Of a stretch of 32,204 nt of DNA, positions 29,111-32,204 are shown one piece after another. Position 1 is the first letter of the stretch, and each line of letters starts with the position of its first letter. The DNA is from Limnohabitans sp. Rim8 (GTDB taxonomy: Bacteria; Pseudomonadota; Gammaproteobacteria; Burkholderiales; Burkholderiaceae_C): contig CAMDFK010000030.1 of assembly GCA_945897465.1 (NCBI GenBank), positions 1 through 32,204 on the forward strand, in the 5' to 3' direction. Below the pieces are notes generated by a model. That model worked only from the letters and a program-made list of their open reading frames with translations, made no database searches and was not told the origin of the DNA. The position numbers and the translations under genes are program-made.

Positions 29111-30056
29111 GAATATTAAAGACCTGGACCTGAACCTCTTGCGTTTGTTTGACGCGGTCTGGCGCACGCGCAGCGTGAGCCTGGCCGCGCAGCAACTGGG
29201 CATGTCCCAACCTGCGGCCAGCCAAGGCTTGGCCCGCTTGCGAAGTGTGTTGGGCGACGCCTTGTTTGAGCGCAGCGGTTCGGGCGTGCGGTCCACGCCG
29301 CGAGCGGACCGGCTGGCGCAGGCGGTGCAATTGGCTTTGGGCACCATCGAAGAGGCGCTCAATGTGTCTCAGGTGTTTGACCCCATGCGCTCGGAACGCG
29401 TCATGCGTGTGCATTTGAGTGACATTGGCGAAGCCCGGTTTTTGCCCGATTTGGTGCTGGCCTTGCAGCGGCTAGCGCCGGGCATGCGCCTCGAAGCCAT
29501 GCCGCTGGCGCACGACAAAATCGGCCCGGCCTTGGACAGCGGCCAGTTGGATCTGGCGATTGGCTTTTTGCCCAGGGTGGGCGAGACCTTGCAACAGCCA
29601 TTGCTCAATGACCGTTATGTGGTGCTGATGCGTCAGGGGCATCCGGTGGCGCAGCGCTGGGCACAACTCCAAAAAGCACGCACCGCACCCGACGCCGCGC
29701 AGGCTTTGCTGGCCGAGCTGGAATTCGCCGCCGTGCGCACCCATTCCGACACCTTGCGCATTTTGGAATTGATGCATTGGCAGCACCGCCTGCGCTTGAC
29801 GGTGAGTCACTTTTTGTCACTGCCCGGTATCGTGCGGGGCAGCGATTTGGCGGTCTTGATGCCACGCAATTTCGCGCAAGGCTTTGCCGAGGCGGGCGCA
29901 CTGGCCCTGATCGAACCCGATCTGCCCCTGCGCGATTTCACCGTGTCCATGCACTGGAGCACCCGCTTCGACAAAGACCCCTGCTTGCAGTGGTTGCGGG
30001 GCACCGTGTCCGGACTGTTCGGCACCATCCCCAACACCCTGGAGGTCAAGCCATGA
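29109..30056 (+). CDS. LysR-family transcription regulator
   Basis: A 315-residue regulator with an N-terminal winged helix (LDLNLLRLFDAVWRTRSVSLAAQQLGMSQPAASQGLARLRSVLGDALFERSG, split here as residues 6-55 of the HTH_1 domain) and a C-terminal substrate-binding domain. The latter resembles the NodD/NahR/PcpR subgroup: LPDLVLALQRLAPGMRLEAMPL, GQLDLAIGFLPRVGE, HFLSLPGIVRGSDLAVLMPRNFAQ. That subgroup often senses aromatic acids, consistent with the divergent iorAB operon. ATG 29109 is at the right distance from the helix. Its stop overlaps the start of the thioredoxin gene as ATGA (30053-30056), so the two are translationally coupled. Confidence 0.9.
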   Translation: MNIKDLDLNLLRLFDAVWRTRSVSLAAQQLGMSQPAASQGLARLRSVLGDALFERSGSGVRSTPRADRLAQAVQLALGTIEEALNVSQVFDPMRSERVMRVHLSDIGEARFLPDLVLALQRLAPGMRLEAMPLAHDKIGPALDSGQLDLAIGFLPRVGETLQQPLLNDRYVVLMRQGHPVAQRWAQLQKARTAPDAAQALLAELEFAAVRTHSDTLRILELMHWQHRLRLTVSHFLSLPGIVRGSDLAVLMPRNFAQGFAEAGALALIEPDLPLRDFTVSMHWSTRFDKDPCLQWLRGTVSGLFGTIPNTLEVKP

Positions 30057-30388
30057 GCACTTTCAAACCCTACTTGAGCGCCATCGAAGCGCCCAGCCTG
30101 GCCGAGGTGCAGGCACTGCCCGGCCTTGTGCTGCTGGAGTTTGGCACCGAATGGTGCGGACACTGCCGTGCCGCGCAGCCCTTGATCGCACAGGCTTTGG
30201 CCTCGCACAGCGACACAGAAATGGCTTGTCAGCACCTCAAAATCGAAGACGGCCCGGGCCGTGCGCTCGGACGCCATTACCGCGTCAAGCTCTGGCCCAC
30301 GCTGGTCGTTTTGCGCGATGGGCAGGAGGTGGGGCGGCTGGTGCGGCCTGCAGCCGTTCAGGATGTACTGGCTGCCTTGTCCGTCTGA
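30053..30388 (+). CDS. Thioredoxin-family protein
   Basis: A 111-residue thioredoxin fold protein with active site EWCGHC near residues 34-39 in LVLLEFGTEWCGHCRAAQP and the cis-proline region VKLWPTLVVLRDGQEVGRL. It has no signal peptide, so it is cytoplasmic. The CGHC active site resembles PDI more than the usual CGPC. The start codon overlaps the LysR stop by 4 nt (ATGA). It probably reduces or isomerises disulfides of unknown partner proteins. It converges with the small gene ending at 30404. Confidence 0.88.
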   Translation: MSTFKPYLSAIEAPSLAEVQALPGLVLLEFGTEWCGHCRAAQPLIAQALASHSDTEMACQHLKIEDGPGRALGRHYRVKLWPTLVVLRDGQEVGRLVRPAAVQDVLAALSV

Positions 30389-30403
30389 TTTTGCTTGGGC
30401 GGC

Positions 30404-30640
30404 TTATCCGGCCAGCAATGCCCCCGCATCTTCGTACCAAAACATCAGCGCTGCGTCGTAGCTTTCCCAAACGCAACCATTGCAACCGCGCCCGCAGCAG
30501 GAGGTGGGCTCAGGTGGTGGTTCCCTGAAGTCATGGCCCGCCGCTTGCAGGCGTTCTTGAAATTGCTCAATGCCCCGGCGCACGGACGCACGCTGGGAGG
30601 CGTAGGGGTCGATGATGGGGTGTTCGTTGTCGGCGCTCAT
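30404..30640 (-). CDS. Oxidoreductase-like N-terminal domain protein (PF09791 type)
   Basis: A 78-residue protein with the short motif of the Oxidored-like domain: PPEPTSCCGRGCNGCVWESYDAAL near residues 43-66, with four cysteines in CC-x3-C-x2-C, followed by an aromatic W-Y pair (FWYEDAG). The domain is also found at the N-terminus of eukaryotic mitochondrial proteins; no enzymatic activity is known to me. Metal or Fe-S binding is possible. The N-terminal third is a charged helix (RASVRRGIEQFQERLQAAG). It lies 52 nt downstream of guaD on the same strand and could be transcribed with it. Start ATG 30640. Confidence 0.8.
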   Translation of the reverse strand: MSADNEHPIIDPYASQRASVRRGIEQFQERLQAAGHDFREPPPEPTSCCGRGCNGCVWESYDAALMFWYEDAGALLAG

Positions 30641-30692
30641 GCGGTATTGTCTGACAAGTCGAGCCCGCTTTTGTTGGGGTGAAGGCGCTCAA

Positions 30693-32027
30693 TCAGGGGG
30701 TGGGCTTCACACGCTGGCCTTGGATCACGGTGTGCGCGATCAAGCGCTCATCGCCCAGCACGATCATGGCGAACAGCCATTCGGCCAGGGTCTCGGTTTG
30801 TGCGGTGCGCCTCGCCAGCAAGGGCGTGGCTTGGGGGTTGAGCACCACAAAATCGGCTTCGCAGCCGGGCAGCAAGTTGCCCACTTTGCCGCTCAGGTCC
30901 AGTGCTGCGGCTGCGCCCGCCGTGTGTTGCCACCACAAGTGTTCGGGGGCCAAGCTGATGCCGGGCCGGCCGACGTTTTGTCTGGCCACGGTGTAGGCCG
31001 CGTGTATGGTGTGAAACGGGCTGAAGCTGGTGCCGCCGCCCACATCGCTGGCCAGGCCGTAACGCAAATCGGCCGCATCCGAGGCGCTGTAGTCAAAAAA
31101 GCCACTGCCCAAAAACAGGTTGCTGGTGGGGCTGACGGCGGCGGTCGCGCCGACCTCGGCCATTCGGCGGCGGTCGGCTTCGTCCAGGTAAATGCAATGC
31201 GCGTACACCGAGCGTTGGCGCACCAGGCCTGCGCGGTCGTACACGTCCAGATAACTGCGCGCTTCCGGAAAGAGTTCTTGCACCCAGCGGATCTCGTCGA
31301 GGTTTTCGGCCACATGCGATTGGACCCAGACATCGGGAAACTGCTGCGCGATCTCGCCCGCGCCGTTCAGCTGTTCGGGCGTGCTGGTGGGCGCGAAGCG
31401 CGGCGTGATGGCGTAGCCCAGGCGGTCCACGCCGTGCCAGCGGCGGATCAGGTCTTCGGTTTGGCGCAGGCTCAAAGCCGTGTCGGTGTCGCGCAGGCCG
31501 TCGGGGCTGTGGCGGTCTTGCAGCACCTTGCCAGTGATCATGCGCAGACGGCGCTTTTGCGACTCGGCCATGAAGGCATCGACCGACTCCGGGTGTGCGG
31601 TGGCAAAACACAGGGCGGTGGTCACGCCGTGGCGCATCAACTCGTCCAGAAAAAAAGCGCTGACTTCATGCGCGCAGACCGGGTTGGCAAACTGTTTTTC
31701 GTGTGGAAAGGTGTAGCGCTCAAGCCAAGGCAGCAGGCCTTCGGCGGGCGAGCCGATCACGTCGGTCTGCGGGTAGTGGATGTGCAAATCGACAAAACCC
31801 GGTGCGATGCACAGGCCGGGCCAGTGGGTCACGGGCAGGTCGGGGTACTGCGGGGCCAGTTCGCGGTAGTCGCCGATGGATTGGATGCGCTCGACGCCGT
31901 CGGCTTCGCGGGCGGTCACCAGCAGGCCATCGCTTTCGTGGCAGGCCTTGGGATTTTGGGGGTCAGGAAACCACAACAGGCTGGCTCGCCAACCATGGTG
32001 TTCGGTCAGATGGGGGGCGTGGCGCAT
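30693..32027 (-). CDS. guaD: Guanine deaminase
   Basis: Hydrolyses guanine to xanthine and ammonia, feeding xanthine dehydrogenase. The 444-residue zinc amidohydrolase has PGFVDLHIHYPQTDVIGSP with metal ligands H82 and H84 and the guanine-deaminase block LLPWLERYTFPHE. Further motifs are ALCFATAHPESVDAF, VQSHVAENLDEIRWV, YAHCIYLDE, AVSPTSNLFLGSGFFDY and the metal aspartate in GLASDVGGGTSFSPF. Length and motif order fit bacterial GuaD. Start ATG 32027. The 156 bp upstream show no TGTATACA site; GGGTG and CACCC at about 32039-32062 could form a small hairpin, but the case is weak. Confidence 0.95.
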   Translation of the reverse strand: MRHAPHLTEHHGWRASLLWFPDPQNPKACHESDGLLVTAREADGVERIQSIGDYRELAPQYPDLPVTHWPGLCIAPGFVDLHIHYPQTDVIGSPAEGLLPWLERYTFPHEKQFANPVCAHEVSAFFLDELMRHGVTTALCFATAHPESVDAFMAESQKRRLRMITGKVLQDRHSPDGLRDTDTALSLRQTEDLIRRWHGVDRLGYAITPRFAPTSTPEQLNGAGEIAQQFPDVWVQSHVAENLDEIRWVQELFPEARSYLDVYDRAGLVRQRSVYAHCIYLDEADRRRMAEVGATAAVSPTSNLFLGSGFFDYSASDAADLRYGLASDVGGGTSFSPFHTIHAAYTVARQNVGRPGISLAPEHLWWQHTAGAAAALDLSGKVGNLLPGCEADFVVLNPQATPLLARRTAQTETLAEWLFAMIVLGDERLIAHTVIQGQRVKPTP

Positions 32028-32183
32028 GGGTCAGTCGGGGGTGAATACGGGGATAAACACCCGGGAAAAGGGGATGTTGGCAGTGGTACATTGTGCGGCA
32101 ATCTCATGGCTTGCAAGGCTCGAGTCAAGGCTTTCGGCACGGACTTTGCAGGAGACTTATTCAGATATTCCATCCCACCCGAC

Positions 32184-32204
32184 ATGACCACACCCCTCTT
32201 GTCT
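32184..32204 (+). CDS. Possible start of a further gene, cut by the window edge
   Basis: ATG 32184 begins MTTPLLS and the frame is open to the edge. A divergent gene beside guaD would be expected to be a transporter or regulator, and an MTTPLLS-type start is seen in ABC ATPases, but seven residues cannot support a family. AGGAG about 30 nt upstream is too far to be its ribosome-binding site. Confidence 0.3.

Overview
The window looks like chromosomal DNA from a GC-rich betaproteobacterium, most likely order Burkholderiales, family Comamonadaceae. This is inferred from GC-rich codon use, two Bug-type (TctC) periplasmic receptors, the style of the purine-degradation proteins and small conserved proteins I recall from that family. 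No rRNA or tRNA is present to fix the taxonomy.

The core is a nearly complete purine-degradation supercluster spread over both strands. Guanine deaminase (30693-32027, minus) gives xanthine. XdhA/XdhB (4241-8153) with the maturation factor XdhC (13372-14169) give urate. An 8-oxoguanine deaminase (20750-22153, minus) would give urate directly. PuuD (14345-15565) is the membrane urate hydroxylase with its own cytochrome c domain. UraH (2452-2805) and UraD (1-563, runs off the left edge and is probably fused to a second enzyme) finish S-allantoin, and PuuE (647-1597) opens it to allantoate. A GntR/FCD regulator (1617-2282) sits in the middle. A 15-bp sequence centred on the palindrome TGTATACA occurs identically in the gntR/uraH divergent promoter and upstream of puuD, so the window suggests its own regulon logic. 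A glycerate kinase (22192-23523) fits the glyoxylate-to-glycerate end of the pathway.

Layout: 1-2282 is a minus-strand operon gntR-puuE-uraD with a REP-type inverted pair between puuE and uraD. 2806-4240 is a lower-GC islet with a DUF4160/DUF2442 pair and a broken nuclease gene. 4241-9646 is xdhAB, a cysteine-rich small protein and an MFS carrier. 9816-12511 is fadD plus a BASS-family carrier. 12681-14169 is a TonB-like lipoprotein divergent from xdhC. 14345-18715 is puuD and a complete tripartite tricarboxylate transporter (tctCBA). 18711-18808 is a two-phase heptamer array. 18872-22153 is a minus-strand run: 8-oxoguanine deaminase, acyltransferase, Ldh-family dehydrogenase. 22192-24212 is glycerate kinase and a Crp/Fnr regulator with an FNR-type box. 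24219-29012 is a minus-strand operon for indolepyruvate oxidoreductase (iorA-iorB) plus an orphan Bug receptor. 29109-30388 is a LysR regulator translationally coupled to a thioredoxin. 30404-32027 is a small Cys-motif protein and guanine deaminase.

I found no wholly new multi-gene defence or mobile system. The most unusual items are non-coding: the shared operator, the REP pair that fills the puuE-uraD junction, a nested stem-loop with a T-tract just before the Ldh-family gene, and the heptamer array. The uncharacterised 61-residue Cys-rich protein next to xanthine dehydrogenase also stands out. All calls come from reading the sequence; no database search was run.
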